A stretch of DNA of 64,000 bases from Sipunculus nudus. Its lineage: Eukaryota; Annelida; Sipuncula; Golfingiida; Sipunculidae. Below, piece by piece: positions 13,206-24,649 of this stretch (position 1 is its first letter; every line of letters begins with the position of its first letter). Below the pieces are notes generated by a model that made no database searches, was not told where the DNA came from, and saw only the letters and a list, made by a program, of their open reading frames with translations. A program made the translations under genes and the position numbers. The stretch lies in the NCBI GenBank assembly GCA_026874595.1, contig CM049317.1:363108-427107 (forward strand), read 5' to 3'.

Positions 13206-15167
13206 GTGCCAACCCACGTCTGCACTACTCAAGCATGTCACCGGAAGTTCCAGAAAAATGAACTTGAAATTATTGCTCTACATTTAAATATTGACATCAT
13301 GGAGGTATACACTGTAGAGGGTTTAAGAAATGTACTTAAAAAATCATTATATGGTGATGTAGAAAGTAAAGAGGAATCTGATTTGGAGGGAAAACCTATT
13401 AAGGAACCTTTTGGGGCAACAGCTATTGACCCGATAGAACTAGAATTGAGAAAGTATGAACTTAAATTGAAATACGAAGCTCAAGTTGAAACAGATAAAT
13501 TGAAAGCTAAAGTTGAAACAGATAAATTGAAATATGAAGCTCAAGTTGAAACAGAAATCCGTAGATGTGAAATCGAAAGAGAAACGCAAATTAAATTGAA
13601 AGAGTTAGAGTTACAAAATCCTCAAAATCGTAAAGCACATGAGCCGTCTGAATTCCTATTCAGAAATTCGACAAAAGTACCTCCCTTCAATGAAAATGAA
13701 GTGGAGCGTTATTTCAGTTATTTTGAACGGGTTGACACTTTAATGGCTTGGCCTACAGGCCAGTGGACCCTGTTGTTAAAAAGCGTTCTGGTTGGTCGCG
13801 CACAGGACGTTTACACTGCGCTCACAGACGAACAATGCAGGGATTACGACACTGTAAAAGAGGTCATTCTGAGAGCCTATGAATTAGTCCCCGAGGCGTA
13901 TCGCTTAAAATTTAGGAATGCCACAAAAAGAGAAAATCAAACTCATGTTGAATATGCTAGAGACAAAGAAAGTGCATTTAATAGATGGTGTCAGTCTATG
14001 AAAATTGGTCAGGACTTTGAAAAACTCAAACAGCTAATTTTGATAGAAGAGTTCAAAAGGCATATCCGTAGTGACATTAAAATATTTTTGGATGAACATA
14101 TAGTAAGAAATGTAAACGAGGCTGGTACCAGTCACAGGAGGAGGTATGGTGAGAAAAGAGAGGGTAGCAAAAGCCCAAAACTTGGTCGGAGAAAGGGTAG
14201 TCCCTACTATCGGGGTCACTCCGGCTCAGGTAAACCACGGTCCAATCATGGTAAACCCCAGTATAAAAGTCAATCTGACTCTCCTGCTCAACATAAAGAG
14301 GGACAACCCAGGACTGGACCCAAATATTGTACATTCTGTGAGTTCAAGGGGCATACAGAATCTGAGTGTTATAGAAAAAGATACGGTCATAGTAAGCCTA
14401 AACCTAATGCATTAACTGTTACGCAGAGCATGAAACCGGTAACAATGCCCAGTAAACTAGAGACTAAAGGTGAAACACAAAGCCCTGTCCACGAGAGCTT
14501 TCAGCCCTTTGTGTCAGATGGCTTTGTTCAGTTAGAGGGTAACCATGTAAGAAAGGCCCGTGTTAAAATCTTAAGGGATACCGGGGCAACCCAAAGCCGC
14601 GTTTTGAAATCTGTTCTTCCCTTCTCTAAAGAGAGTTACGCGGGGTGGTCAGTTCGAGTCCAGGGCGTTAATTCGGAATTTTTAGAAGTTCCATTACACA
14701 GAGTGAAACTAGAATCTGATTTAGTCTCTGAATTTGTAACTGTAGGAGTTTGTTCAAAGTTACCAGTAGAGGGCGTTTCGCTCCTCCTAGGCAACGATTT
14801 GGCTGGTGACAGAGTGAAAATTGATCCCAGAATGACAAAATTGCCGAGCACTGATAGGGACACAGACCTGCTCCAGCAGGAGTTTCCGGGCGTATTTCCA
14901 GGCTGTGTAGTGACTCGAGCGATGAGTAAAAAGGCAAGTCTGAAACCAATGAGTTCTGTACTTGACCTCTCGCAAACCTTTATGGCGCATTCAAACGATG
15001 ACGTCAGTGGCTTAAAGCCCGTTACGCGAGTAAATGTCAAATCGCCCGCATGTGACCCAAGTGGCACACCCAGTCCAAAGGACTCGACTACAAATGTAGT
15101 ACAGGGCAAACAGACCCTGAATAGAAATCTCCAAAGGAGTACAAACGGCGTGAAATCGCCTGATTAA
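13206..15167 (+). CDS. Gag-protease polyprotein of Gmr1-like retrotransposon
   Basis: An open frame of 653 codons. Residues about 70-140 are a charged coiled coil with internal duplication (KYEAQVETDKLK-type units). Residues about 150-270 form a capsid-like domain containing ELVPEAYRLKFR followed by HVEYARDKE, which resembles the SCAN fold, known to derive from Gmr1-like capsids. A CCHC zinc knuckle (CTFC-x4-H-x4-C) lies near residue 376 and suits RNA packaging. An aspartic-protease motif (DTGAT) is near residue 458. The first codons upstream of FQKNELEII look unlike a normal gag start, so the true start may be missing. The frame ends at a TAA, and the same frame continues into integrase, so the stop is probably a mutation. 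Confidence 0.8.
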   Translation: MPTHVCTTQACHRKFQKNELEIIALHLNIDIMEVYTVEGLRNVLKKSLYGDVESKEESDLEGKPIKEPFGATAIDPIELELRKYELKLKYEAQVETDKLKAKVETDKLKYEAQVETEIRRCEIERETQIKLKELELQNPQNRKAHEPSEFLFRNSTKVPPFNENEVERYFSYFERVDTLMAWPTGQWTLLLKSVLVGRAQDVYTALTDEQCRDYDTVKEVILRAYELVPEAYRLKFRNATKRENQTHVEYARDKESAFNRWCQSMKIGQDFEKLKQLILIEEFKRHIRSDIKIFLDEHIVRNVNEAGTSHRRRYGEKREGSKSPKLGRRKGSPYYRGHSGSGKPRSNHGKPQYKSQSDSPAQHKEGQPRTGPKYCTFCEFKGHTESECYRKRYGHSKPKPNALTVTQSMKPVTMPSKLETKGETQSPVHESFQPFVSDGFVQLEGNHVRKARVKILRDTGATQSRVLKSVLPFSKESYAGWSVRVQGVNSEFLEVPLHRVKLESDLVSEFVTVGVCSKLPVEGVSLLLGNDLAGDRVKIDPRMTKLPSTDRDTDLLQQEFPGVFPGCVVTRAMSKKASLKPMSSVLDLSQTFMAHSNDDVSGLKPVTRVNVKSPACDPSGTPSPKDSTTNVVQGKQTLNRNLQRSTNGVKSPD

Positions 15168-16520
15168 AATGGGCATGAACAGTTAAAGAAGGATAGGAGT
15201 GTAAAGAATGTAGAAGTTAGCATGAAAACTGATGATTTGATAGCAATGCAAAAGAAAGATCCTGATATTGCCTCCCTAAGAGAAAATGCCTTGACTTAAG
15301 AGGAAGCAGATAAAGTTCCAACTTGTTTCACCTTATAGAATGATGTACTAGTCAGAAAATATAGACCTCCCACCATACCAGCGGACGAAACGTGGAAAAC
15401 TCTTTATCAAATTGTAGTTCCCCCCGAGTATCGCCCAGAAATCTTAAAACTTGCACATGATCATCCTATGGCAGGACATTTGGGTGTCAGGAAAACCAAA
15501 CACAAAATTCTCCAACACTTCTATTGGCCCAAGTTAAAACGAGACGTGGCGAAATACTGTAAAACTTGTCATGTGTGTCAAATGATTGGAAAACCAACCC
15601 ACCAAATTAGTCCTGCGCCTCTCTCGCCCATACCAACAACACATGATGCGTTTGAATCAATAATACTTGACCGTGTAGGACCGCTAAGAAAAACTAAACA
15701 TGGCAATGAATATGTTCTAACAATCATGTGTACTGCAACTAGATTTCCAGAAGCTATTCCTCTTAAAACTATATCTGCAAGGAAAATTGTTGAAGCTCTG
15801 GTTAAATATTTTACTACTTTTGGCTTACCAAGAACAATACAAACGGATCAAGGTTCAAATTTCATGTCAAATATATTTACCCAGGTTATGGCAGAGCTAG
15901 GCATAAAACACTACAAATCCAGTGCCTACCATCCTGAGAGTCAAGGTGCTCTAGAGCGATTTCACCAAACTCTCAAAAACATGATTAGAGCCTATTGTCT
16001 TGACACTGGGAACCAGATGAGGGTTAGGGTGAGGGATGAGGGTTTACCCTTTTTGATATTTGCGGCCCGAGAAGCAGTGCAAGAAAGCTTAGGGTTAAGC
16101 CCTTTTGAATAAGTGTATGGGCACTGTGTAAGAGGCCCCCTGGCGGTGTTAAAAGACACTTGGATGGAAAACAGTTGTCAAAGTAGCTTGTTAAAATATG
16201 TTCAGGAATTCAAGGAGAAATTAGGTAGGGCAAATGAAATCGCCCAAGAACATTTAAAGAAAGCCCAAAACAAAATGAAAGTATGGTATGACAAAAAGAC
16301 GACAAAAAGAGAATTTAAACCTGGTGATAAAGTTCTGGTATTATTCCCAATTCCAGGACATCCCCTGCAAGCAAAATACTCTGGACCATACAAAGTTGTT
16401 GAGAAGAAATCAGATTTGAATTATGTGATTGATACTCCTGATCGTAGAAAGTCGCAACAACTTTGTCATATAAATATGTTGAAAGAATATCATGACAGAT
16501 CAGCGGAAACATGTCAATCT
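15168..16520 (+). pseudogene. integrase region of the Gmr1-like element, broken by stops
   Basis: This continues in the same frame as gag-protease, with stops at 15297-15299, 15336-15338 and 16110-16112. An H2C2 zinc-binding domain (HDHPMAGHLG ... CKTCHVC) begins near 15455. The DDE core shows the first Asp in ILDRVGPL, the second in TDQGSNF and the Glu in ALERFHQ, with 35 residues between the last two, as in retroviral-type integrases. After the last stop come the GPY/F-type C-terminal features (KPGDKVLVLFP, YSGPYKVVEK, HINMLKEYH). The enzyme would join element cDNA to host DNA; in this copy it is inactive. Confidence 0.85.
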
Positions 16521-18031
16521 ACTCCTCCCCAAACAAATTTGGTACTCATTAAAAAAACTGAAAAGAATGCCGAGGATGTTCTCATGAAGAAAACTGAACA
16601 TCCTGTAAACCTGAATAACTCTGATATTTTAAATAATTTAGATCAGAAATTGTCACATTTGGATTTCGATCAGTTATCAGAGTTGAAGGAAATCCTGCTA
16701 AATTATGACTCTTTATTCCCTGATGTCCCCAGTAGAACTAATGTACTACAGCATGATGTAGACGTAGGAGATGCTTCCCCTATTGAACAGGCACCATATA
16801 GAGCTGGTCCCGAAAAGTTACAAGCCATAAAGAATGAAATCAAGTATATGATAGAGAATGATATTATTGAAAACAGCAGTAGTGCCTGGAGTTCCCCATG
16901 TTTGTTGATAAAGAAGCCTGATATGACCAACAGATTTTGTACAGACTATCGAAAAGTTAACACTGTAACAATAACAGATACTTACCCTTTGCCCAGAGTG
17001 GAAGATTGCATTGATAGGATTGGATCTGCTACGTATATTAGCAAGTTAGATCTGTTAAAAGGTTATTGGCAGGTACCTCTTACCGAACGGGCTAAGCAAA
17101 TATCTGCGTTTGTAACGCCAAACGGTTTGTTCCAGTACAAAGTTATGCCCTTCGGAATGAAAAATGCGCCAGCCTGCTTCATGAGACTTATGAATTGTGT
17201 ATTATCTGGCTTAGATAACTGTACTTGCTATATTGATGATGTTGTTGTATACAATCACATATGGGAAGGTCATAAACAAAGTTTGGTAGAACTCTTTGAG
17301 AGACTGAAAAAAAGCAGGATTGACAGTTAATCTTGCCAAGAGTGATTTTTGTCGTGCAACTGTAACATATTGAGGGCACGAAGTAGGTCAAGGTTGTGTA
17401 AAACCAATTGCCAGTAAAGTATCTGCTATCGTAGAATTTCCAGTTCCTACTAATCGCAAGGAACTAATGCGATTCTTAGAATTGACTGGGTATTACAGGA
17501 AATTTTGTCAGAACTTTGCAGAAGTTGTAAATCCCTTAACGGACCTATTGAAAAAGGACAAAAAATTCCATTGGAATAAAAACTGTTAAAATGCTTTTGA
17601 AAGAGCCAAAGCTATATTACAAAGTGCACCTGTGTTACAGGCTCCAAATTTTGACAAACCGTTTTCTCTCATGACGGATGCCAGCGATTGCGGTGTAGGC
17701 GCTGTGCTCATCCAAGACGATGACTTTAACATAAGTCATCCGGTTTGCTACTATTCAAAGAAATTTTTACCTTATCAAAAGAATTATTCTACTATTGAAA
17801 AGGAAAATCTGTCACTATTGATGGCGTTACAGCACTTTGAAGTATATTTGGGCTCTACGCCTTATGATATAACTGTTTATACAGATCATAATCCCATAAC
17901 ATTTCTTTATAAGAGGAAGAATAATAATCAGAGATTAATGAGATCTAGCCCTGTCAGAGTTTAACCTAGTTATCAAACACATCAAGGGCTCCGATAACAT
18001 AATCGCTGATACGTTATCAAGACGTCATTAA
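16521..18031 (+). pseudogene. reverse transcriptase and RNase H of the Gmr1-like element, broken
   Basis: Reverse transcriptase motifs appear in order: SSAWSSPCLLIKK, FCTDYRKVN, ISKLDLLKGYWQVPL, VMPFGMKNAPA and the catalytic YIDD near 17229. The RNase H domain follows with TDASDCGVGAVL, EKENLSLLMAL and YTDHNPI. The frame changes at the A-run 17307-17313, stops occur at 17371-17373 and 17587-17589, and a second frame change lies near 17943. The coding trace ends at TAA 18029-18031 after a typical GSDNIIADTLSR tail. Decay is modest, suggesting a fairly recent death. Confidence 0.85.
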
Positions 18032-18254
18032 TTTTGATCTGATGATTGACTCTTGTTATAGCCTCGGATATGTTCTGTCCTTTGGAAGAGTTGTATTACA
18101 TATATTACATGTATTAAGATATTGCTGATTATACTATTTGTGATGATGATAATTAATTAGCTTTAAGAAGCATAAACTAATGCTTAAGATGTCAAACTAC
18201 TCATATACTCGTCATACAGTGCTAATGCTTTGCTCTGCTTACCTTCTTTCTTTT

Positions 18255-18265
18255 AAGGGTGGGGG
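18255..18265 (+). other. polypurine tract
   Basis: The run 'aagggtggggg' directly precedes the putative LTR start TGTTGC. It matches the expected plus-strand primer site of an LTR element. Confidence 0.6.
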
Positions 18266-18995
18266 TGTTGCATGGACGTCACCCGGACATCGGAGGATGG
18301 CGCCACGAAGTGGTGTGGTCGCCCCCGTTTCCACGCGTATGGATCCACCCCGCTATCAGTGACTACTGACGCGCTTTGAGAAACATAAACACTATTCTGG
18401 GACCATTCAGTACTGGTTTTGCAGTTCTGACGGCGCTATCGTTTCTCTCAAGCAAAACCACAAACTTCTGCGGTTTCGACCCATTGTTGAAAGCCTATAA
18501 AACGAACTCGCCTGCAGTACGAGGCGGGACTATTGATTTTGCTACGCCACGTTACTGTTTTCCCCGGGGACCGTGACCGTGGGCTCTTGGTCCCCAAGCC
18601 CACGGAATGCCATGAACGCTATGCACTTTATTATGTAGGAAGAGGGGAGACTTTATGTTTTCTGGTGCCACATGGTTTAATACAGGACTTCAGTTTTGTG
18701 TGTGCCCGAACTATGTGTTGATGATGGACTTCAGTTTCTCGTATACCGGATTCAGTTAAGTATTTCGTTGCAGTTCGTTATTTAGAGACTCAGTTTTTCT
18801 TCAGAGACTTTGTTATAAATTACGTTATGTATTGACTATTATATTATTTGTGTACGAATGTAAATATTGTAATATATGAATATAGCACTGTTTTTGCACC
18901 CATGTTTTAGTTACGTATTCATTTGAAGAGAACGTGTCTGAGCATATGTGTTACGGTTCGGCCTGAGTTGTTTGGTGTGAAAAGGGACCGTAACA
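18266..18995 (+). repeat. 3' long terminal repeat (putative)
   Basis: It begins TGTTGC right after the polypurine tract and ends GTAACA, so the ends form the usual short TG..CA inverted repeat; length is about 730 bp. A TATAAAA box at 18496-18502 is a plausible U3 promoter. The left boundary is well placed. The right boundary rests only on the inverted end and on the outer palindrome TGTTACGG...CCGTAACA. No second copy exists in the window for confirmation. Confidence 0.55.
18496..18502 (+). promoter_or_regulatory. TATA box within the LTR
   Basis: The sequence TATAAAA lies about 230 bp inside the LTR, a normal position for the element's own promoter. Confidence 0.45.
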
Positions 18996-19695
18996 ACCCC
19001 GTACGACGGTTCGTCTAGGTCCAGCTAAAAGCCAAGTTTATGGGGAAGCTGGCAACGTCCAAGTTCGGCTGTGAACGAACAGACCGGCGTGAGTATCTTA
19101 AGACGTGTCTATTGTGTTCCCATGAAATGTTATGGTCGTCACGCATCGATGATCACGACTTTGTATGAGCTGTACTCGACAAACTCCTAAAACAGCTCGG
19201 TGTTGTGAGCGCTTACCGAAAGTAACCTGTGTGATGTGAACTTGTTTTATTTCTCTACCGGGGACTGCCCACTTGTGGTTGTACGCTATGCGGCGTATGG
19301 TGATTTTGTTATGTGACCAAGATGAACATTTACGGCTTCTAGACGTTGTACCTGCGGCGTCGGATCAAGGGATTTCTGGATTCCTGACCTACGGGACTCA
19401 TTCACCTTCGGACTTTAACCATATTTTTTTACCGTGCTACACTTGTTAATGAATCCCAGTGTACGGGAATGTGTTTGCATTAATTTGTTACTGCAAGAGG
19501 ATTAGATGCAGGTTAAAGATCTTAACAGTGTAGGTGAGTCCACACATCTGTTATAACTGTTTATCTGTAAATGTCTCGTAATGAAAGTCTTAAATGTTTC
19601 ACACTGCGTTTATGGAATTTTTGAGAGGCTGATTTGAGTGAATTTGAGTGAAGCAAGTCGAGAGCACGACCCACTGACGCCCGTATGAGTACAAA
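18996..19695. other. unassigned spacer between LTR element and LINE
   Basis: More GC-rich than its surroundings and without a coding trace. It could be flanking DNA or, if the LTR were longer than proposed, part of the LTR or leader. Confidence 0.35.
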
Positions 19696-19704
19696 TTAAT
19701 CCCT

Positions 19705-21560
19705 TTAAAAGAACACAGGTCTGTCACCACCCCTTTCCTGTGACACAGTGGAACTCCAATTATTTTCTAATAAAGCATAATCCCATAAAAATATTTGCTT
19801 ACATAATCTGATGTCATCCATTTTGACAATCCTATTCCATAATCTCACCATATTCATTATAAACCGGTATTTACAGATTACCCAACCTACATCACCTTGG
19901 ATGGCTAAATGTGGAGCAAATCTGTTTACGCCAAAAAATATTCTGCCGGCTGTCGTCTGAACATTCTCTAATCTAGGACGTTTATCTCCGCAATATATTC
20001 TATGATTGGTAGAACACAAGCATGAACAAGATTACTGTAAACTTTAAACGACATACTATTATTTGTTTGATACTTACCTATTACAGCTCCTAATGCTCTC
20101 ATGGCAGCTGCAGCCATCTCTCTCTCGTGATGATTTAAATTGAGATTTTCATCAAAATACACACCAATATATTTATAAAATGATGTATAGGAAATAATTT
20201 TCTCCCCTGCTTTAAATAGAACATTTGACCTTTTCTGTCTCGACCGCCTTAAGTGTACAACTTTTGACTTTTTCTCACTAAATTCAATTTGCCACTTTTG
20301 ACACCATTCATGAATGTAAGATAACATTTCTTGTAAAGTAGACGCAGAGGGTGCTAATTAAACAATATCATCAGTGTACATTAAGATACTAACATTTCTA
20401 CATCTATTCCTCTGTCCATTCTACGGATACCTTCTGTCAAATCATTAATAAAGATCGAAAATAACTTTGGTGAAAGGGTATCGCCTTGCCTGACACCATC
20501 TGAGGTATCACACCAATCTGTGTACAGATCATTAACCTTTACACAAGCTCGTGTGTCTTTGTATAACGCTTTAATAGCAAAATAAAATTTGCCATCAATT
20601 CCACACTGAAATAATTTATAGTACAGAAAAATCTCTTTTCACCGAGTCAAAAGCGGTTTTCAAATCTATTAAAGCTGTAAACGTATTAAGACCCACGTTT
20701 GGTCTATTTCTGATAATACAATATAAGGGGAAAATGTGCTTTAAGCACGATCTATTTTCTCTGAAACCATTTTGCTCCTCGACTAAGATGTTATGATTAT
20801 CTAAGTACTTCATAAGACGCCTGTTCAAAATACTGCCATAGACCTTTGCAATACAACATAACACACTAATACCCCTATAGTTCATTGGCACCCCAGGGTA
20901 AGATCGGAATTACCATTAAATCAGCCCATACGGAAGGAGCTATTCCATAATCAAATACCATATTAAAAACTGTGTAATGCTTTAGTGACTATAGCATTTT
21001 TTAGAACATCATAAGGAATCTCATCAATTCCTGCAGCTTTCCCCCTTTTCAGCTTATTAACATCACTTTGTACTTCATCATAAGTAATAATTGTATTTAT
21101 TTCCTGGTTACCATGATATAATGGGTCAATCATATCATTTTTTATACATGACATAAAATGTTTTATTTGTTCTGCAAAATTTTGATTGTTAATGTGAGAC
21201 TCATTTATACCCGCATATAATTTTTTCAAAATCAAGATTTTCATTTACTCAACACACTTACCTCATCATATACAATATAACTGTCTATGTCATATTTCTC
21301 AAATGGAATACGATTCTTACGGGGGGGGGGGGGGGAGCCAATCGCTTAATATATTGCCAAAAAAGCTGAGAGTTGTGCACCTGTAACTGCTCAATCCTGA
21401 ACATTCTGTCCCTTCGGTATTGTCTCTCATAATATCTAAATTTTCGATCAAAGAGAGCAGATTTTTTCTTAAAAGCTTCTAGAAGTTCTTTCCTCTCTTT
21501 TCCAGCACTAACGCATTTTCTATATACCTTTTCAGCCTTTCTTTTATCTTTAAACAATGC
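19705..21560 (-). pseudogene. LINE ORF2 reverse transcriptase and C-terminal region
   Basis: A basic linker (KDKRKAEKVYRKC, RKFRYYERQYRRD) precedes the reverse transcriptase. RT motifs are KLKRGKAAGIDEIP, NYRGISVLC, VEEQNGFRENRSC, FTALIDLKTAFDSV, DGVRQGDTLSPKLFSI and the catalytic YTDD at 20367-20378. Thumb and C-terminal parts follow (IGVYFDENLNLNHHE; NRFAPHLAIQGDVGW). Breaks lie near 21250, 20930, 20600 and 20350, and the YTDD segment runs straight into a stop. Confidence 0.85.
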
Positions 21561-21779
21561 ATCTAATTCATCATTCCAAAATGGTTGTACTCTGCGTTTT
21601 ATTCAGTCATTACGTATCAGAAGATCATTCATTTCATTACTAACTGGACTTATAACAGCGCAATATGCATTATCAACGGATGCCTGTGAATCTTTAGTAT
21701 TTTAAATAATATTAATGGCTTCTAATATATCATGCATTACGTGTTCAGACTTCATAAAGTTAGTGGGTATATTCCTGAA

Positions 21780-22660
21780 ATTAAACTTTCTTTTTGCCTC
21801 TCGTTTCTTTGTATGTGTGGATGATCTATATTAACTCCAATATCAATATGGACTTCTACGACAGAATGATCAGGTATCCGAGATTTTCTTCCAGCTAGAT
21901 ACATTAAGTTATTGTTTTCTATGAAATCAGAACATGGTGATACAGAAAAATATATACAGTCCTTCAATTTATCCTGTGGAACCAAAATGTAATCTACTAC
22001 AGATTTGTCTTTAGATGATATACATGTGAAATTATTTTGCAAGTTATTTTTCCTTCCATTAACTAAACAAAATTTTGATTCGTGTAAAAATTCAATCAAC
22101 GATGCTCCGTGCTGATTTTTGTTAAAATCAATAACCTATCTCTTGGGAATATCATCAATACCTTCAATCATATCAATTGAGTCCCCAACTCTACTGTTAA
22201 GGTCTCCACAAATTATAAAATGATCAACATTAATGTGTATGTATATCTGATTTAATAAATATTCATAGGAACTATTTGAATCACTACCCCACACACTGTT
22301 TTCTTGTGGTAGATACATCGAGCATATAATAATGCTTGATTTACTATGTTTACTTTGCATCTGTAACACCAAAATTCCGTCTACTGACTTATCAATTACT
22401 GACATATCAAAATCTGAATGAATGCTTGTCTTGACAAATAATCCCAGACCTCCAAAAGTTTTGGTGTTTTCTTATGCCTACATTCCCGATTGTGTCCATA
22501 CCAAATATATCCAGGAATATTTACTATTTCATCATATGAAAGGTGAGTTTCATTTATGCTTATCAGATCAGCTACAGTTTTAACAAAAATATTTTCCTCA
22601 ATTCATGATTGTTAATTGTCCAACCTGCTACATTAAGGTGACAAATTTTCAAAACAGATC
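21780..22660 (-). pseudogene. LINE ORF2 apurinic endonuclease domain
   Basis: The N-terminal strand reads LKICHLNVAGW. Later come LISINETHLS, CSMYLPQE, the GDLNSR motif (22190-22207), a C-terminal SVVDYILV and the catalytic-type PDHSVV. These are the ordered motifs of an APE nicking endonuclease. Frame changes occur near 22570, 22430 and 22120. Confidence 0.8.
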
Positions 22661-22972
22661 TAGCCTCCAAATAAGAAATTCCATCGGACCGGGACACGGA
22701 CACCTCAGTCTGTCGCTTGTCGTTGGATACCATCTTCTCTTCACTGGTTGTGTTTACTATCACTGGCTGTAATGCGGGTAATGTAGAGTGCATATTATCT
22801 TGGTCTGTTTCAATAAGACGTAGAGTCGGCATATTAATGGGCATCGTATTTGAACGCGGAATTTCAGTCAGATTCGATGGACCCGTAGGGCCAAATTGTT
22901 CTTGGGTTGAACACACCGCAGCATTTCCTACATTCACTGTATCACTGTACTGTGTTAATATTGGGACAGAAT

Positions 22973-23927
22973 TCAACTGAGACCATTTTTCAGAAGAGCT
23001 TGCAAGGGGTGCAAATTTATTCCCTGTTCGTACCAAACCCATTTGTCTATCGGCCTGGGGAGAGGGATGGCGACAACCTCTGGCTGTCCCCCCACCTCGG
23101 CGACCACTTGGGCCTCCACGTCTGTCCCTGGATCTTTGGTTGTTAATTCTTTGCCAGCATTCTCACCTGGCGGTGCATCTTGAGCTACAGCTGATACCGC
23201 ATCCTCTTTATTGATAATCACCCCGTGTCCAGTGATTCTGTAATCACTGCCACTCAGTATCAGTTGTAACACTGTTTTAAAGTTCCGCTCCAAGACACGT
23301 TCTGCATGAGATTTGCTACTCAGTAAATACACTTGACCGAAATCAGCTGTTTCCCTCAGGCAGGCTTTTGCACGTAACACCTCAATTTTCTGATCAGGCT
23401 CACCGAATGCTATTTTCACAAGACCTGGCCCTCGACCTCGTGTATTCAGTCTTTCAAAGGCAACAACATTGACTTTGGTACTAATATCATTACCCAGCGC
23501 CGATACTAAAGCCGCCACCTTGGAACCCAAATCTTCATTATGTTCTTGTTTAAGGCCTTTTACAATAACACACCTGTCACAGTCTCTCACATCCTTTTAG
23601 AGGATCCGGGGCCTCCAAATCCCCGTGTACCTGGGTCAACTGGTGCGGAACACTAATACCCCTCCATCCTGTTCTTAAGACTTTCAATAGTCGATTCCAT
23701 TTGACCAAGTTGGCAATAAAACTCATTTCTCATTGTTTCTATTTTTGAGTTGATATCTGATACCAAATCATGTCTTAACTTGACAAGAGATTTTTTTCCA
23801 GTGAACCTCTAAGACATTGCATTTCATTCATCACAGCACTCAATGTGTATTTTTAACTGCCCACCACACGTACCTTGTGATGAGGGCTCGTTTCGGACAG
23901 GATAGATTTGTCTTCCTTTTCTGCCAT
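22973..23927 (-). pseudogene. LINE ORF1 protein, coiled coil and RRM-like domain
   Basis: A start reading MAEKEDKSIL is at 23925-23927. After an early frame break comes a heptad-rich stretch (SDINSKIETM, QMESTIESLKNRM). The open part from 23590 holds the RRM-like core: CVIVKGLKQE, VVAFERLNTR, GRGPGLVKIAF, VYLLSSKSHAERVL. Such ORF1 proteins bind the element RNA. The frame ends at 22973 while a second frame (from 23042) continues towards the endonuclease, so ORF1 and ORF2 overlap or have been shifted. Confidence 0.7.
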
Positions 23928-23945
23928 TGTTGAGCCAGTCTCAAA

Positions 23946-24649
23946 TTTTTTGTTGAGTTCTCCACCTAACTGGTCGCCAAGAGATCCTTATATCCAACTC
24001 TGGTGAAACTTGTTATTAGTTATTAGCAATAAAGCTGGGATACTATTCGCTTTGCCGAAGCCCCATAAAATGACATAACAACTGTCCCGCATCATTTAAA
24101 ATTATATTTGTTATATAGAAGAATAATAATCAAGAAGACATGAATACGGAACATTTCCATTTGAAATAAATATAACATGGACAAAAGAACTATGACAGCC
24201 ATTGTTAGTTGAACTTAGTTCATTGATATCTGAGGCCCATTGCAACTCTGTGTGTGTGTGTGTGTGTGAACGGATGAGACTGGACTTGTGGTGAAATTTA
24301 TCGTACGTTTTTGCCCTTCCGATAAGATTTTTTCCCCTTGATAAGGTCATCACAAGGAAAGTCCGTAAAACCGGTAATTTTTGCCCTTTTGATGATTGGA
24401 AACCTCATCATAAGGACACCATCCGAAAAAGTGCACACGATGTGCGTACACGCTTTGTGTGCAGTATTATTTCATTCATTGTCCTTGTATGACAAGATCG
24501 TGGCAAGAGATCAAAATACCTAGGACATGCTTCTGTGTAACAAGAGCGATGATTGGCTGCTTTCTTTAGCTCTCTTGCACTGGCTATACAGGCCACCAGA
24601 CGAACAGAGACATACATACACAAATATTATATGGCCCTGGTGTTTACAA
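23946..24649. other. gene-free spacer with (TG)n
   Basis: No gene recognised. A (TG)10 microsatellite lies at about 24249-24269. Confidence 0.45.

Larger units (their letters stand above)
13200..18995 (+). mobile_element. Ty3/gypsy LTR retrotransposon, Gmr1-like order, 5'-truncated and decayed
   Basis: The order is gag, protease, integrase, reverse transcriptase, RNase H, 3' LTR. The sequences are Ty3/gypsy type, yet integrase precedes reverse transcriptase, as in Ty1/copia. Among Ty3/gypsy elements this order is known from the Gmr1-like group. The coding region carries six in-frame stops and two frameshifts (15165-15167, 15297-15299, 15336-15338, 16110-16112, the A-run at 17307-17313, 17371-17373, 17587-17589 and about 17943), so it is not autonomous. 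No copy of the 3' LTR sequence is seen upstream of gag: the left end is lost or replaced. Confidence 0.85.
19696..23945 (-). mobile_element. APE-type non-LTR retrotransposon (LINE), decayed
   Basis: Read on the minus strand it shows ORF1 (coiled coil plus RRM-like domain), an apurinic endonuclease, a reverse transcriptase and a C-terminal segment, in the standard order. Many frameshifts and stops split it, so it is dead. Clade is unresolved; motif style suggests the I/Jockey or Tx1-like branches. The 3' end is not marked by a poly-A or repeat tail I can recognise. A G-run (21321-21335) has expanded inside it. Confidence 0.85.
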
